Part shown: positions 28,704-37,945 of the stretch, in pieces
Layout: each line of letters opens with the position of its first letter
How positions within the stretch are numbered: the first letter of the stretch is position 1
Position numbers and translations under genes: made by a program
Source: Xenococcaceae cyanobacterium MO_188.B32
GTDB taxonomy: Bacteria; Cyanobacteriota; Cyanobacteriia; Cyanobacteriales; Xenococcaceae
Length of the DNA: 61,409 bases
NCBI GenBank assembly: GCA_030065635.1
Contig: JASJDJ010000033.1
Coordinates: 1-61,409 of the forward strand
Direction: 5' to 3'
Notes under the pieces: model-generated
What the model saw: only the letters and a program-made list of their open reading frames with translations
Databases searched by the model: none
Told to the model about the DNA's origin: nothing

Positions 28704-29822
28704 CTATAACCTGATATTTGAAATTTTTGGATGATGTAATCGCCTAATAAAGGCGCGTAATGCATAGATCGGTGACTTCCAAAATAGACCGATCAGCCAG
28801 CTACTTGGTAATCCTAAAGGATGCCAAACAAGCACATAACGAGAAATTAAAATTTTATCTATTAACCCATGTCGCCTACCAATAGGAGCTTGTATCCAAT
28901 AAAGAAATTGTTTTCCAATTAGTTTATGTATCTTTCTAGACAACTCAGGATCGAAGGAATTTGAGTAGGTATTTTGCTGAATAAATGCTTGATATATTTT
29001 CTTAAGAATAAAGTGTAAACTACCAACTTTTCTACTATCTGGAAAATGCCGAGGCCACCAATGACCTATCCAAAATCTGCTTAGATCTTCTGCTTCCTCT
29101 ATATTAATTTCTTCACCGAGCAATTGCTTAATATTAGCTTTTACTTGCTCTAAGCTATAGACTTTTTGCTCTGAACTTTTCCCAGCGGAAATACTTTCAC
29201 TATGCCTACGCTGTTTCATTAATGTTTCAGGCAAAATTGCTATTTTGCCAACTTTAATTAAACGACACCAAAGCTCATAATCTTGGCTATAACGGCAATT
29301 TTCTAAATAACCACCCAAATTTATAGTTATTTCTCGCCTAAACATGACTTGGCTATGTCCTCCTAAGCGATTATAAAACAGAAGATACCAAGCAACTAAA
29401 TCTGGCTCACAATGTCGTTGGTATTTATCAATAGTCAGTCCTTCTACATTAATTAACTCGATATCACAGGAGGCTAAAATTATCTCTGGATGCTCTTGCA
29501 AAAAAATTACTTGTTTCTCAAATCTTGTTGGTAATGAGATATCATCTGCATCTTGACGAGCAATATACTCTCCTTCGGCTAATTTTAAACCTTTATTTAG
29601 GGATTTCGTTAAACCAATATTTTCTTCATTTTTGTATAACTTAATCCGTCGATCGCACTTGGCATATTTAGTTAAAATTCCCCAAGAATCATCTGTTGAA
29701 CCATCATCGACAATAATAAATTCAAAATCAGTAAAGATTTGATTGAGGATGCTATCTACAGACTCATGCAAGTAAAGAGAGCCATTATGTACGGACATCA
29801 CAACACTGACTTTAGGTTGCAT
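28704..29822 (-). CDS. Glycosyltransferase family 2 (GT2)
   Basis: A 372-residue GT-A enzyme, closely patterned on the GT2 at 26728: VSVVMSVHNGSLYLHESVDS, FIIVDDGSTDDSWGIL, ARQDADDIS and GGYLENCRYSQDYELWCRLI. The matching length and layout suggest a tandem duplication with a sulfotransferase gene in between. It is the last gene of its transcript before a 545-base gap containing a MITE and a gene fragment, so a promoter for this block probably lies around 29.85 kb. Confidence 0.93.
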   Translation of the reverse strand: MQPKVSVVMSVHNGSLYLHESVDSILNQIFTDFEFIIVDDGSTDDSWGILTKYAKCDRRIKLYKNEENIGLTKSLNKGLKLAEGEYIARQDADDISLPTRFEKQVIFLQEHPEIILASCDIELINVEGLTIDKYQRHCEPDLVAWYLLFYNRLGGHSQVMFRREITINLGGYLENCRYSQDYELWCRLIKVGKIAILPETLMKQRRHSESISAGKSSEQKVYSLEQVKANIKQLLGEEINIEEAEDLSRFWIGHWWPRHFPDSRKVGSLHFILKKIYQAFIQQNTYSNSFDPELSRKIHKLIGKQFLYWIQAPIGRRHGLIDKILISRYVLVWHPLGLPSSWLIGLFWKSPIYALRAFIRRLHHPKISNIRL

Positions 29823-29843
29823 TTTGTGCCTCCTTTAATATTT

Positions 29844-29965
29844 TACGTCTAGTGTGAATTAAAATGAGCCTTGCTAAATCAAGGGTTTTACAATCTGTGT
29901 GAAAAAACTATTCTGATAATTTCAACGGAACTGCTAGCTTTCAGATCTAATTCACACCAAGCGTA
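29844..29965. mobile_element. MITE-like element, copy 2 (122 bp)
   Basis: The ends TACGTCTAGTGTGAATTA and, inverted, TACGCTTGGTGTGAATTA match those of the element at 12120-12201. The internal sequence differs in length. The flanks share only TTT. It lies directly upstream of the GT2 gene start and could supply or disturb its promoter. Confidence 0.6.
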
Positions 29966-29989
29966 TTTTATATGCTGACTGTACAGCTA

Positions 29990-30110
29990 GTGGCTCGTGG
30001 TATCCCAAAAAAGGTAACCGTCGAAAAATAAATGTCTCCATCAAATCAGTATCTAACCATTGATTCTGACTCGCTAAACATAAACCCAAAAGCCCGAGAC
30101 TTAGACAAAA
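29990..30110 (-). pseudogene. Duplicated C-terminal fragment of the prenyltransferase-like gene
   Basis: The minus strand reads LLGLCLASQNQWLDTD then METFIFRRLPFLGYHEPL. This is close to LLALCLATHKQWLNAN and TETFTFRRLPFLGYHDHL at the end of the gene at 32321-33571. It has no start and covers about 40 codons. It shows a partial duplication or recombination across the 30-33.5 kb stretch. Confidence 0.75.
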
Positions 30111-30368
30111 AACAACAATAAAACAGCGGAAAACCCAAGTGAGGTAAGGGATTTACACCAAACACTAAAAAATCGCTGAAATCCAAGTATATCAAGAAAA
30201 GAACCAAATCGAAGTAAACACATTGCTGTATATAGGTTTTCCGCTGTTTTTGACCCAAAAATGTCTAAGTCCCGTTAGTCGCTCTGTGGAGAAGATGCAG
30301 AGCGATCGCTTATTTATAAAATTTACACCTGGAAAATTTTTGGGTTTATGTTACTTCTGTTAACCTCC

Positions 30369-30905
30369 TCAAGCCAGTAATTCATCCACTGGAACGCTAA
30401 AACCCTTTAATACTCTTTGTGTACTGACCACTTGACCCGATGTAAACATCAAACCCCGATCGTCAGTTGTTACCATCACCCATCGACTCTCAGGAAAGAC
30501 TAGCCAGACTTCTTCACCCCCAGACTCTAAATATTCCCGTGCTTTTAGCAACACATTCTCAGCTAGATCTGTGGGGGAAACAATCTCAGCACTCAAGGGG
30601 AAACTCTGGGGTAAAGTGGCAGCGTTACCAAACTGGGTGACTAGTTCAGGAGTAAGGTAAGCAACATCAGGCGATCGCCCCTGCTTATTGGTACGGCAAG
30701 GCACATCTGTGTAAACTTCTCCTCCTTGTCCACTGGAAGCTTTATAATCCTCCCAGTAACGACCAAGCCTCAGTTGAATCTTACCGTGTCTCAAGGTCAT
30801 GCCATTTTTCTCCACTAGTTGACCATCCACCCACTCCATCCTCTCGGGGGGATTGGCCATAAACTCTTCTAGGGAGATATTGTCGATAATTGGGGCAGTT
30901 ACCAT
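30369..30905 (-). CDS. Uma2 family endonuclease-fold protein (DUF820)
   Basis: The start is placed at Met14 of the longest ORF (MVTAPIIDNISLEEF), the usual opening; 30944 is the alternative. The protein is 178 residues. It has MEWVDGQLVEKNGMTLRHGK (about 23-42), RSPDVAYLTPE (about 77-87) and AEIVSPTD (about 104-111), the D...E-x-K-like pattern of the PD-(D/E)XK fold in Uma2 proteins. Cyanobacterial genomes hold tens of these genes, often near mobile DNA; their role is not known. It lies in a rearranged part of the island and does not look like a polysaccharide gene. Confidence 0.9.
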   Translation of the reverse strand: MVTAPIIDNISLEEFMANPPERMEWVDGQLVEKNGMTLRHGKIQLRLGRYWEDYKASSGQGGEVYTDVPCRTNKQGRSPDVAYLTPELVTQFGNAATLPQSFPLSAEIVSPTDLAENVLLKAREYLESGGEEVWLVFPESRWVMVTTDDRGLMFTSGQVVSTQRVLKGFSVPVDELLA

Positions 30906-30952
30906 TGCTGTTTCCGATATAATTTTGCTAACAAACGCTAACAATGCAGTCT

Positions 30953-31225
30953 TTAAGACTGGGTATATCTACCAATGAGCGAAGGAATATCCCACGCCCT
31001 CCGTTTAAATCCCTGTCCATAACAACAACGCTTTTTAGCATTAACTTTAGTAGAACGAGAAATTAAATCATCGAGATAATAACAAAGGCGTTGAATGCGT
31101 CCAATATCATAATTACATTGGACATAAGAACCAAACTCTTTTAACAAGCAAGGAGGAGTGGTTATTGCCATTGAATCTAGAAATGGGAAGATCTTATTGG
31201 GTACTAACGTTTGATAAGTAGGCAT
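30953..31225 (-). CDS. Small hypothetical protein
   Basis: A 90-codon frame directly upstream of the Uma2 gene on the same strand. The product is basic towards its end and has the block CNYDIGRIQRLCYYLDDLI (about 38-56) and KKRCCYGQGFKRRAWDIP. No domain is recognised. The segment may be a fragment of a larger gene, as the surrounding 30-33 kb stretch is full of fragments. Whether it is expressed cannot be judged. Confidence 0.3.
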   Translation of the reverse strand: MPTYQTLVPNKIFPFLDSMAITTPPCLLKEFGSYVQCNYDIGRIQRLCYYLDDLISRSTKVNAKKRCCYGQGFKRRAWDIPSLIGRYTQS

Positions 31226-31361
31226 ACTTTATTTTAAAACGATTGGAATCCAGGCAATATGAAGTTTGGCCTAATAAGTAAGAGGTTTGGCCTAGTTTTA
31301 ACTAAGTTGACCTAAATATTTAACGGGCAGCTACGAGCCGATCGCAATCCTTAGAATCCAA

Positions 31362-32096
31362 TTATTCGGATAATTTCGGATGGGAAACATTGCGTGATCG
31401 CTGCTGTGCCAATCGTTCTAGGAATGCCCGATGCGCTTCTGTAGCAATTCCCTTTTGTACCTCTACCAAAACTCTTGCCAGATCGCCTGCCAGAAGTGCT
31501 GCCACTTGCAAGTGCAATCCGGGGAAGATCCTGCTACAAATCACCCCTGACTCGTCAGGCTGTAAGGGAATATACTCTCCAGCTTGGAGATGAAACCAGT
31601 CCAATTGTCGATCTATTACCCGCCAAACTATGTATTCCTGCACGCCGTTGCGACGGTAAGCTTTTAATTTGTCATGCAGATCGTAGGAGGCACTGCTAGA
31701 GGCAATTTCTACGATTAATTCTGGGGCACCTTCAACGTAGTCATCTACACTAATGCGGGACTGTCCCCCAAAATCTGTTTCAATCCGAAGCAGAGCATCT
31801 GGTTGGGGTTCATTGTCTAAATCTAAGCGGACTGTAGTATTATCAGCTAGCCCAATACCGAGAGTAGCAGCCCGATAAACTCCCAGCCAGGTCATGATAT
31901 CGCTATGAGGTTGACCATGCCTGCTATATCTCAGAGGTGATGCCACGTAAACAACTCCTTCGATTAATTCAGCTTTCTTAAGGTGAGGCATCGACTGATA
32001 GCGACGTTCAAATTCATAACGAGTCAGCCTGTCGCCACTTTCGAGAATTAGCATCGAGTCTTCTGTATGTTGTTTAGCTGTCATTGTTTTTGTCAT
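31362..32096 (-). CDS. Uma2 family endonuclease-fold protein (DUF820)
   Basis: A 244-residue Uma2 protein of a longer subgroup. It has LTRYEFERRYQSMPHLKKAE then LIEGVVYVASPLR (about 24-55), EPQPDALLRI (about 96-105), the core APELIVEIASSSASYD (about 123-138) and KLKAYRRNGVQEYIVW (about 143-158), matching the conserved E-I-x-S-P/S and K-x-x-x-Y-x-x-x-G-V-x-E-Y/L-W pattern. The C-terminal extension (about 190-244) is helical. It is distinct in sequence from the Uma2 at 30369, so the pair are old paralogues. Confidence 0.92.
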   Translation of the reverse strand: MTKTMTAKQHTEDSMLILESGDRLTRYEFERRYQSMPHLKKAELIEGVVYVASPLRYSRHGQPHSDIMTWLGVYRAATLGIGLADNTTVRLDLDNEPQPDALLRIETDFGGQSRISVDDYVEGAPELIVEIASSSASYDLHDKLKAYRRNGVQEYIVWRVIDRQLDWFHLQAGEYIPLQPDESGVICSRIFPGLHLQVAALLAGDLARVLVEVQKGIATEAHRAFLERLAQQRSRNVSHPKLSE

Positions 32097-32123
32097 GATG
32101 AGACCTGTCTTGAAAATAGGAAG

Positions 32124-32306
32124 TCAGAATAGGTAGCGTATAGCTTCGATACATTGCAGCACATCTCCCTCATTGATACTTAAACCCAACTCAAATTTTT
32201 CCACTCTTTCTGCCATGCAAAATTTTTTGCTAACAATGACAGGCTTTTCTGAAATTGCTGCTTTGGTCAATATATTACTACTTTTGGGGCTAATATACTC
32301 ATACAA
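32124..32306 (-). pseudogene. Fragment of a GT4 glycosyltransferase (C-terminal)
   Basis: Sixty codons reading EKPVIVSKKFCMAERVEKF and ELGLSINEGDVLQCIEAIRY. This resembles the end of GT4 enzymes, where KPVIVS follows the donor site and GD...I/L..L closes the domain. The catalytic EX7E part and everything before it are missing. It lies 14 bases downstream of the prenyltransferase-like gene. Confidence 0.5.
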
Positions 32307-32320
32307 TTAGACTTGTTTGC

Positions 32321-33571
32321 TTAAGCTGCCTCAATAGTACTGCTTCTTACACTGGACTTGATAGCCAGGTGATCGTGATATCCCAGAAAGGGTAAACGTC
32401 GAAAAGTAAATGTCTCTGTCGAGTTAGCATTCAACCACTGCTTGTGTGTAGCCAAACACAACGCCAAAAGCCTAAACCAGGTTGAAAAAGCATTACTTTT
32501 TGCTGTTTTACAAGAAAGTAAACGCCAGCAGACGTTGTATGTTCCTGTAGCTGGAATGAGAGTAGGTGGTGGTATAAATCTAGACAGTCCTAACTTCCGT
32601 AAAAGCTTTGCTTTGCGTCCTTTAGTGGGATCGCTCAATCGCTCTTTACAATCAGCAAAACCACCATCGGTAGGGTTATAAAGTTTTAGCAAAGCACCAT
32701 AAGCTCGCATCATCGCTTCCTCCACATCGTCATAGCTATAATCTGTGGCGATCGCAGCTTTTGCTAACAAATCTAGAGCATCATAGTCTAAACAGGTTTG
32801 TCCGATCGCATTACCATTACTAAACAAACCGTGGGGTTGTTGTAAAGATAGACAAGAATCAATAATTCTCTCTACATACTGTAATGGTCGACGGCGATAG
32901 CCATAATAAAAAGTAAAGTGAAAGGTAGCTGCCATAGCATTGGTCAGCGAGACTTCATGTTCTCCCTGCCACAGACCCGTTTCTGGACTCTGATGTGCGT
33001 CTAACCAGTCAAGAGCAACATCTACTATTTTTAGAATTTCTGGCTGCTGGTGGCGATCGACATCATGACACAATTGGCTCAATACGAACATAACCGGGTT
33101 AGAATCCAGCCAAGGATTTTGCCAAGACAACGACTCAAAGTAACTAATTATACCTTTAGCCGTACGCCAATCTGAGTCCCAATCACGCGGTGGTGGAGGT
33201 GGTGCAGCTAGAGCATCGAGTGCCTGTTGGCACATGGTAGTTGTTTCTTCTTGAAAGTAGGCGAGGTCATGCTGTTTGCTGAGAATGTCTTCTGGACGAA
33301 ACAGGCGATCGCGAAAAGAGCCGTCTGGTTGCACGCCAGCCATTATGAAGGAAATAATAGCCTCTTTTTGGCGATCGCTCAACTGAGAAAGCCCGTTGGT
33401 AAATTCTAGTCCGAGGACGCAATAGGCTGTTGCCATTAAAGTAGCCGGTTGATGGGAGGCAAAACGAAAACCACCCGTTGTCTCGTCCCACAGGCTTAGC
33501 CAGAAGGCGATCGCTTTTTCTGTTATGGTTGAGAGTTTTGTTGAATCTAGTATGGTCGAACTGTTGCTCAT
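32321..33571 (-). CDS. Prenyltransferase/terpene-cyclase-like alpha-barrel protein
   Basis: A 416-residue helical protein with repeated motifs of the alpha/alpha6 barrel: QPDGSFRDRL (about 76), QSPETGLWQGEHE (about 195), QPHGLFSNGNAIGQTCLDYD (about 249-268) and NPTDGGFADC (about 303). These resemble QW/prenyltransferase repeats of squalene cyclases and protein prenyltransferases, but no catalytic DXDD is evident. Similar proteins occur in cyanobacterial polysaccharide clusters and may bind or cut glycans (inference). Its last 40 codons are duplicated at 29990-30110. The start follows a GT2 gene 124 bases upstream. Confidence 0.75.
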   Translation of the reverse strand: MSNSSTILDSTKLSTITEKAIAFWLSLWDETTGGFRFASHQPATLMATAYCVLGLEFTNGLSQLSDRQKEAIISFIMAGVQPDGSFRDRLFRPEDILSKQHDLAYFQEETTTMCQQALDALAAPPPPPRDWDSDWRTAKGIISYFESLSWQNPWLDSNPVMFVLSQLCHDVDRHQQPEILKIVDVALDWLDAHQSPETGLWQGEHEVSLTNAMAATFHFTFYYGYRRRPLQYVERIIDSCLSLQQPHGLFSNGNAIGQTCLDYDALDLLAKAAIATDYSYDDVEEAMMRAYGALLKLYNPTDGGFADCKERLSDPTKGRKAKLLRKLGLSRFIPPPTLIPATGTYNVCWRLLSCKTAKSNAFSTWFRLLALCLATHKQWLNANSTETFTFRRLPFLGYHDHLAIKSSVRSSTIEAA

Positions 33572-33695
33572 TGGCTTTTTATTGAGCTATTTAATGTGTG
33601 CGAAATTAAACCTGCTTCTAAGCTGCTAAAAATTGTATCTAAACATTTCAACATCTTTTGAGTTTAACAATTTAAATACTGGATTCCTGGTTGAT

Positions 33696-34769
33696 TCAAG
33701 CTCTTTGTAAAAACTCAACCTGTCTTTTGAAAAGCTTCTTTCCAATGCTTTTGAGCTTTCGCTTCAGCCTGAAGATAAAATAGTCAGTTGCCAACTTCGG
33801 ATAACTACGTTTTGTAAAGTCGGGAAAATTTAGATCGAGGCTAGTGACTTTCTGCCACTCTTGCAAAAATTTTGGATCGTTCAAAGTAGGTCTCCATGCA
33901 TCATAGGCGCGTTTTGTAAACAAATCTGCTAAATTAATTGAGGGATTATGATTGGCAGCAACTTTCCTTAGTGGCGCATATACAGGGTCGAATGCAAAAT
34001 CATGTAGGAGTATAAGCCAGTCTAATATCCTCGATCGATACAGGCGGTAAAGAGCCGAGCGGTTAGCAGCAGTTGTGGATTCCCTATGTACTCGAAAAGT
34101 TGCCAGAGTTTCTGGAACATAGGTGATTCCCAAATGAACTCCAATTCTCATCCAAAGCTCGAAATCACAAAATTGGACGAGATAAGAATTGAATATGCCG
34201 AGTCGCTCAAAAACACTTCGACGTAGCATTACCACTGTTGGTTCACCTATAAAATTTTTTATAGGTTCGACCCCAAAATCGTATCTCATCTTGTAGAGAA
34301 CAGTCTTGCAATAATCGTTTGCGGAAATTTCTGTTAATCCGGGGAATAAGTTGTCTACTGTCCAGATGCTTTTTTGCGGTTCAGTCCTACCATCTTCAAA
34401 TAGAAAATTACGTCGGCAGCAAATTAAGGCACTTTTGGGCTTACTTACAGAGATCAACTTTTCTAAGCAAGTAGGTTGAATCAAATCATCTTGAAAGACA
34501 AATTTAATCCACTCCCCTTGTGCTAGATCGATGCAACGATTCCAGTTACCTACAAGCCCCAGATTACTCTCATTCTGTACCACTCGAATCCTGTGGTCCT
34601 GCCCAGCATATTCCTTAGCAATATTAATTGTCTCATCTGATGAGCGATCGTCAACTACTAATACCTCGAAATCTGAAAATGTCTGTGCAAGTACGCTATC
34701 AAAACATTCTCTGAGATACTTCTCACCATTGTAGGTGGGTATGCAAACGCTTATAAGAGGTTTATTCAT
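33696..34769 (-). CDS. Glycosyltransferase family 2 (GT2)
   Basis: A 357-residue GT-A enzyme: ISVCIPTYNGEKYLRECFDS, VLVVDDRSSDETINIA (about 35-50), FVFQDDLIQPTCLEKLI (about 89-105, metal site DD) and FNSYLVQFCDFELWMRI (about 196-212). It ends in a basic tail (KLKSIGKKLFKRQ). Its ATG overlaps the stop of the preceding GT4 gene by one base (TAATG), a translational-coupling arrangement. It probably adds a sugar next to the residue set by that GT4. Confidence 0.93.
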   Translation of the reverse strand: MNKPLISVCIPTYNGEKYLRECFDSVLAQTFSDFEVLVVDDRSSDETINIAKEYAGQDHRIRVVQNESNLGLVGNWNRCIDLAQGEWIKFVFQDDLIQPTCLEKLISVSKPKSALICCRRNFLFEDGRTEPQKSIWTVDNLFPGLTEISANDYCKTVLYKMRYDFGVEPIKNFIGEPTVVMLRRSVFERLGIFNSYLVQFCDFELWMRIGVHLGITYVPETLATFRVHRESTTAANRSALYRLYRSRILDWLILLHDFAFDPVYAPLRKVAANHNPSINLADLFTKRAYDAWRPTLNDPKFLQEWQKVTSLDLNFPDFTKRSYPKLATDYFIFRLKRKLKSIGKKLFKRQVEFLQRA

Positions 34770-35974
34770 TATTTTTCTCTCTGGGATCGTAAGTTATTGG
34801 AATTGTTTGTCACTTTCTCAATTACTCGGGTAATCTGTTGACCGATTAATTTCTCATTATGTTTTTCCCTTACTTTTTGCATAGCTCGACTTCCCATTTG
34901 TTCACGCAGATCTCGATTCTCTAAAAGATGAATAACTTTATCAGCCATTGTTTGAATATCTAAATAGGGAACAACAAATCCGCAATCATCTTCAACAAAC
35001 TCTTTCTCGCCACCTGCATTGTCAAAACAAACAATCGGCTTACCTAAAGATGCAGCTTCAAGACAAACTAGAGGAAAGGGATCTTCGCGAGAAACTAAGG
35101 CAAATACATCACAAGTAGCGAAGTAATCTAAGGGATTTGGTTGCACTCCCAAAAAATGTACGTATTTTTCTAATCCGATATTTTTTGCGTCATAGCATAG
35201 TCTTTCAAACTGAAGCCCCTTTGTTTGACCACCAATCCATAAAAAGTGGACAGGATCGACATACCGCTTAGAAACAGAAAGAGCGAGTTGAATAAATAAA
35301 TCTGTCCCCTTCCGCCAGTCTGTAGTTCCAGACGAACAAACAATCTTAGCTTCAGGAGAAATACCTAATTGTTCAAAAATTAGTTTTTGTTCTTGTCGAT
35401 CGCTTTTTACATTATGAGTTGCTGTTGGTATGAATCCATACACAAGTTTGATTTTTTCTTCTGGGATACTGTGGTTCTCTATCAGATTTCTTTTGACAGC
35501 CTTTGATACCGCAATATAGCTTAAGGTATGTTTTTTCACTTGTGCAAAACTTTCTGTATATTTCTGTATTATTATCTCAAGTTCATGAACATGACAAATA
35601 ACAGGGCATTTGAGATCGGCAAGAAACTCTAAAACATCACCGTTTACCACCGTATTGGTATAAATAAGACCTATATTGTCTTGAATTAGTTTGTCTTTAA
35701 TACTATTAATATAAGCATTTCTCTTGTGTGACTGAAAGCCAAGACGGTTAAAAATTCTTGTTACTAGATTTCTTTTAGCAGGTTTTTCCTTGTAGAAAAT
35801 TGAAACTGGAGCAATTTTTGCAAATTCTGATTCAAGTGGACCACCTTTTCTGAGCAGAATTTTGAAGGGGATATCCGTGTTCTGCTTAAACCATCGCAAA
35901 AAATTCAGAAAAATAATTGGTGCGCCAGTGCGCGAGGCATCATGGGAAATAAAGAGGATTTGAGGAGATTTCAT
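34769..35974 (-). CDS. Glycosyltransferase family 4 (GT4)
   Basis: A 401-residue GT-B enzyme: ILFISHDASRTGAPIIFLNF at the start (the SRTGAP group), CHVHELEIIIQKY (about 125-137), and the donor-site VSREDPFPLVCLEAASLGKP (about 293-312) with the EX7E glutamates. The opening S-H-D-x-S-R-T-G-A-P pattern is a recognisable subgroup of GT4 in cyanobacterial and proteobacterial surface-sugar clusters. It lies between a sulfotransferase gene (21 bases) and the coupled GT2 gene. Confidence 0.93.
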   Translation of the reverse strand: MKSPQILFISHDASRTGAPIIFLNFLRWFKQNTDIPFKILLRKGGPLESEFAKIAPVSIFYKEKPAKRNLVTRIFNRLGFQSHKRNAYINSIKDKLIQDNIGLIYTNTVVNGDVLEFLADLKCPVICHVHELEIIIQKYTESFAQVKKHTLSYIAVSKAVKRNLIENHSIPEEKIKLVYGFIPTATHNVKSDRQEQKLIFEQLGISPEAKIVCSSGTTDWRKGTDLFIQLALSVSKRYVDPVHFLWIGGQTKGLQFERLCYDAKNIGLEKYVHFLGVQPNPLDYFATCDVFALVSREDPFPLVCLEAASLGKPIVCFDNAGGEKEFVEDDCGFVVPYLDIQTMADKVIHLLENRDLREQMGSRAMQKVREKHNEKLIGQQITRVIEKVTNNSNNLRSQREK

Positions 35975-35995
35975 GACATCTAAAAATATAAGATA

Positions 35996-36769
35996 CTAAT
36001 AGTAGGATGCTAATGAGCAAAGCTTTTTGTAAATATGTTCTATTTTTTTTGGCATAGTATCTTCTTGAATCTTCGTCCGATTAAAACTTTTATCAGGAAA
36101 GGTTTTATCCACGGAAGCTTTCGTCAGAAGCTGAATCTTTTCTAATCCTTCGCCAGTGAGTATCTGATTAAAATGCACAAATAGCCATCTTGACTTATCT
36201 CTTTCCTCTTCATATTGCCTAAGTATGTGCTGATACATATAAAGCCACACCTTTAAAGCTATATTTTTAGTCATTTTAAGAGGATGTAATGCTTGAGAAT
36301 CCTGGCATTCTTTAACAATACTTATAGCCGTGTTGAAAGGTTCACGAAAAACACATATAAATACAGTTCCTTTTGGATCTAAAAAGGGTCGCCATACTGG
36401 CAAAGTGTAACTAAATCTTGGATCTTTATAGCAGAAAGATTTGCTGCTAATAATCTTTTTGATCCTCTCGTTGATTGAAGGCTTTGTTTTCATGGCAATA
36501 CCAGGTTTGATCCTTGCTAACCATCTGGCTCGATAGTAAGTCATTGAGGGGAAAAATTGTTTTCTAATGATTTCTGGACAGTGAGGTATTACTAAAGATA
36601 GAATGTCTTCGTTAATAGTATTCACTTCATAATCTTCAAAAAAACCTTTAGGGTTACTGTTGTTTTGACCTAAATAGTTATTACCTGTTTGATATCCTGC
36701 TTTTGCCAGCACACCTGTTACCATGCTGGTGCCACTACGACCCGAACCTAAAATAATTACATTGTGCAT
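35996..36769 (-). CDS. Sulfotransferase family protein
   Basis: A 257-residue protein starting MHNVIILGSGRSGTSMVTGV, the P-loop-like PAPS-binding segment, then GFFEDYEVNTINEDIL (about 43-58). The second PAPS contact is CVFREPFNTAISIVKE (about 137-152). The short length and the SGRSGTSM form put it in a bacterial group different from the 37001 gene. It probably sulfates a sugar in the exported polymer. Confidence 0.85.
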   Translation of the reverse strand: MHNVIILGSGRSGTSMVTGVLAKAGYQTGNNYLGQNNSNPKGFFEDYEVNTINEDILSLVIPHCPEIIRKQFFPSMTYYRARWLARIKPGIAMKTKPSINERIKKIISSKSFCYKDPRFSYTLPVWRPFLDPKGTVFICVFREPFNTAISIVKECQDSQALHPLKMTKNIALKVWLYMYQHILRQYEEERDKSRWLFVHFNQILTGEGLEKIQLLTKASVDKTFPDKSFNRTKIQEDTMPKKIEHIYKKLCSLASYY

Positions 36770-37000
36770 AGTTTTTCGATTGCTATGGTTCTCACTGTTC
36801 GCGCAATAGGTAGTAAGAAAAAATACTTAATCAGTTGTCAATCACCTAATTTATAGGGCAATTTCAGATGACAGCCAAAAAGTCAATAATGCGATGAACA
36901 ACTTCTTTCAAATAAAAAAATGAAGAAAGGTTGTTTTACGGAGATGGGAAATAAATACTTTTTCAACCCCTTTATCTGACTTTTGATATTTAGCTTCATT

Positions 37001-37909
37001 TTAAACAAGCCAGCAAGATAGATCTCTGTCGATCAGATCTTGAAGTTCAAGTATATCGTCTTGGTATATTTTAATTAGATAGCGCCGTACAGAGGGCGAA
37101 ACTTTTTCGCTAATCTTATTTAGCTGAGATAAGCTTTTTCTAAAACTACTCAGTGACTCCAATGGAATTGCATTTTCTCCTTTTTTAGTGATTTTTTCTA
37201 AAAGCTTGAGAAAACTTTCAACAATACTATTTTTGGGAATTGGACGACTTTTCATGTAGTGTTTTGAGGTGTCAATAGTTACATTTTCATCAATTTCCAA
37301 GAAGTGAAATAAATCTCGCATTAGTTTATTCGCATCGCTTTTTAAATCCTCATATAGCACAACTTTAATTTGCTCTGCTTCAAATAAATTAAAGTATCGA
37401 CTTAAGTTTTCATAATATAATCCTTTGGGAAAATAGTTTAAGTATGGAAGCCAGTTTTCTTTTTCTCTCTTTTCCCATTTTTTTAATGCTTGCAGAAAAT
37501 TTTTCTCTGGCTCCCAGCCCATCCTAACTTGATGTTTCCAGTCAGAATACAATCTCTCTATAGGATTGCGAAGTATAGCAATCAATTTCACTTTTGGGAG
37601 ATACTGGCTTATCTTTTTAGGTGCGGTTGGATTATGGAGATAAATAGGTGAGGCTTCCCCAATTGCTTTGTACTTGTCTGCAGTTTCAAATAATTTAAGA
37701 TATTTCGAGTAAGTTGTTACTGTAGATTGCTTAATCTGTTCTACACCTTTATTAGGCCCATTAAAATCTAAACTGTATTCTTCAAAAGCAAAAAACTTTG
37801 GTTCCTTCTTAGGACTCATAAATACTTGTGGATGTTGATTGAGATAGTGGTAGAGAGATGTTGTGCCTGATTTGGGAGCACCAATGATAATAAAGTTGGG
37901 TTCTTTCAT
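37001..37909 (-). CDS. Sulfotransferase domain protein (heparan-type)
   Basis: A 302-residue sulfotransferase with the canonical 5'-PSB loop NFIIIGAPKSGTTSLYHYL (about 5-23), KEPKFFAFEEY (about 37-47), and the 3'-PB motif LIAILRNPIERLYSDW (about 109-124, Arg and Ser contacting the PAPS 3'-phosphate). This matches the heparan/NDST-type fold, which sulfates N- or O-positions of glycans. It is the clearest of the three sulfotransferases and the best sign that the polymer is sulfated. Confidence 0.93.
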   Translation of the reverse strand: MKEPNFIIIGAPKSGTTSLYHYLNQHPQVFMSPKKEPKFFAFEEYSLDFNGPNKGVEQIKQSTVTTYSKYLKLFETADKYKAIGEASPIYLHNPTAPKKISQYLPKVKLIAILRNPIERLYSDWKHQVRMGWEPEKNFLQALKKWEKREKENWLPYLNYFPKGLYYENLSRYFNLFEAEQIKVVLYEDLKSDANKLMRDLFHFLEIDENVTIDTSKHYMKSRPIPKNSIVESFLKLLEKITKKGENAIPLESLSSFRKSLSQLNKISEKVSPSVRRYLIKIYQDDILELQDLIDRDLSCWLV

Positions 37910-37945
37910 AGTATTGATTCAACAAGAGCTATATCAAACTCGGCT

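Noticed and set aside
28682-28765. N-terminal extension of the sulfotransferase by 28 codons
   Set aside because: It overlaps the upstream GT2 gene and puts the PAPS loop unusually far from the start. Met29 gives the family's normal form.
30046-30258. Seventy-codon ORF
   Set aside because: It overlaps the duplicated prenyltransferase-like fragment but in a different frame. The real homology is in another frame.
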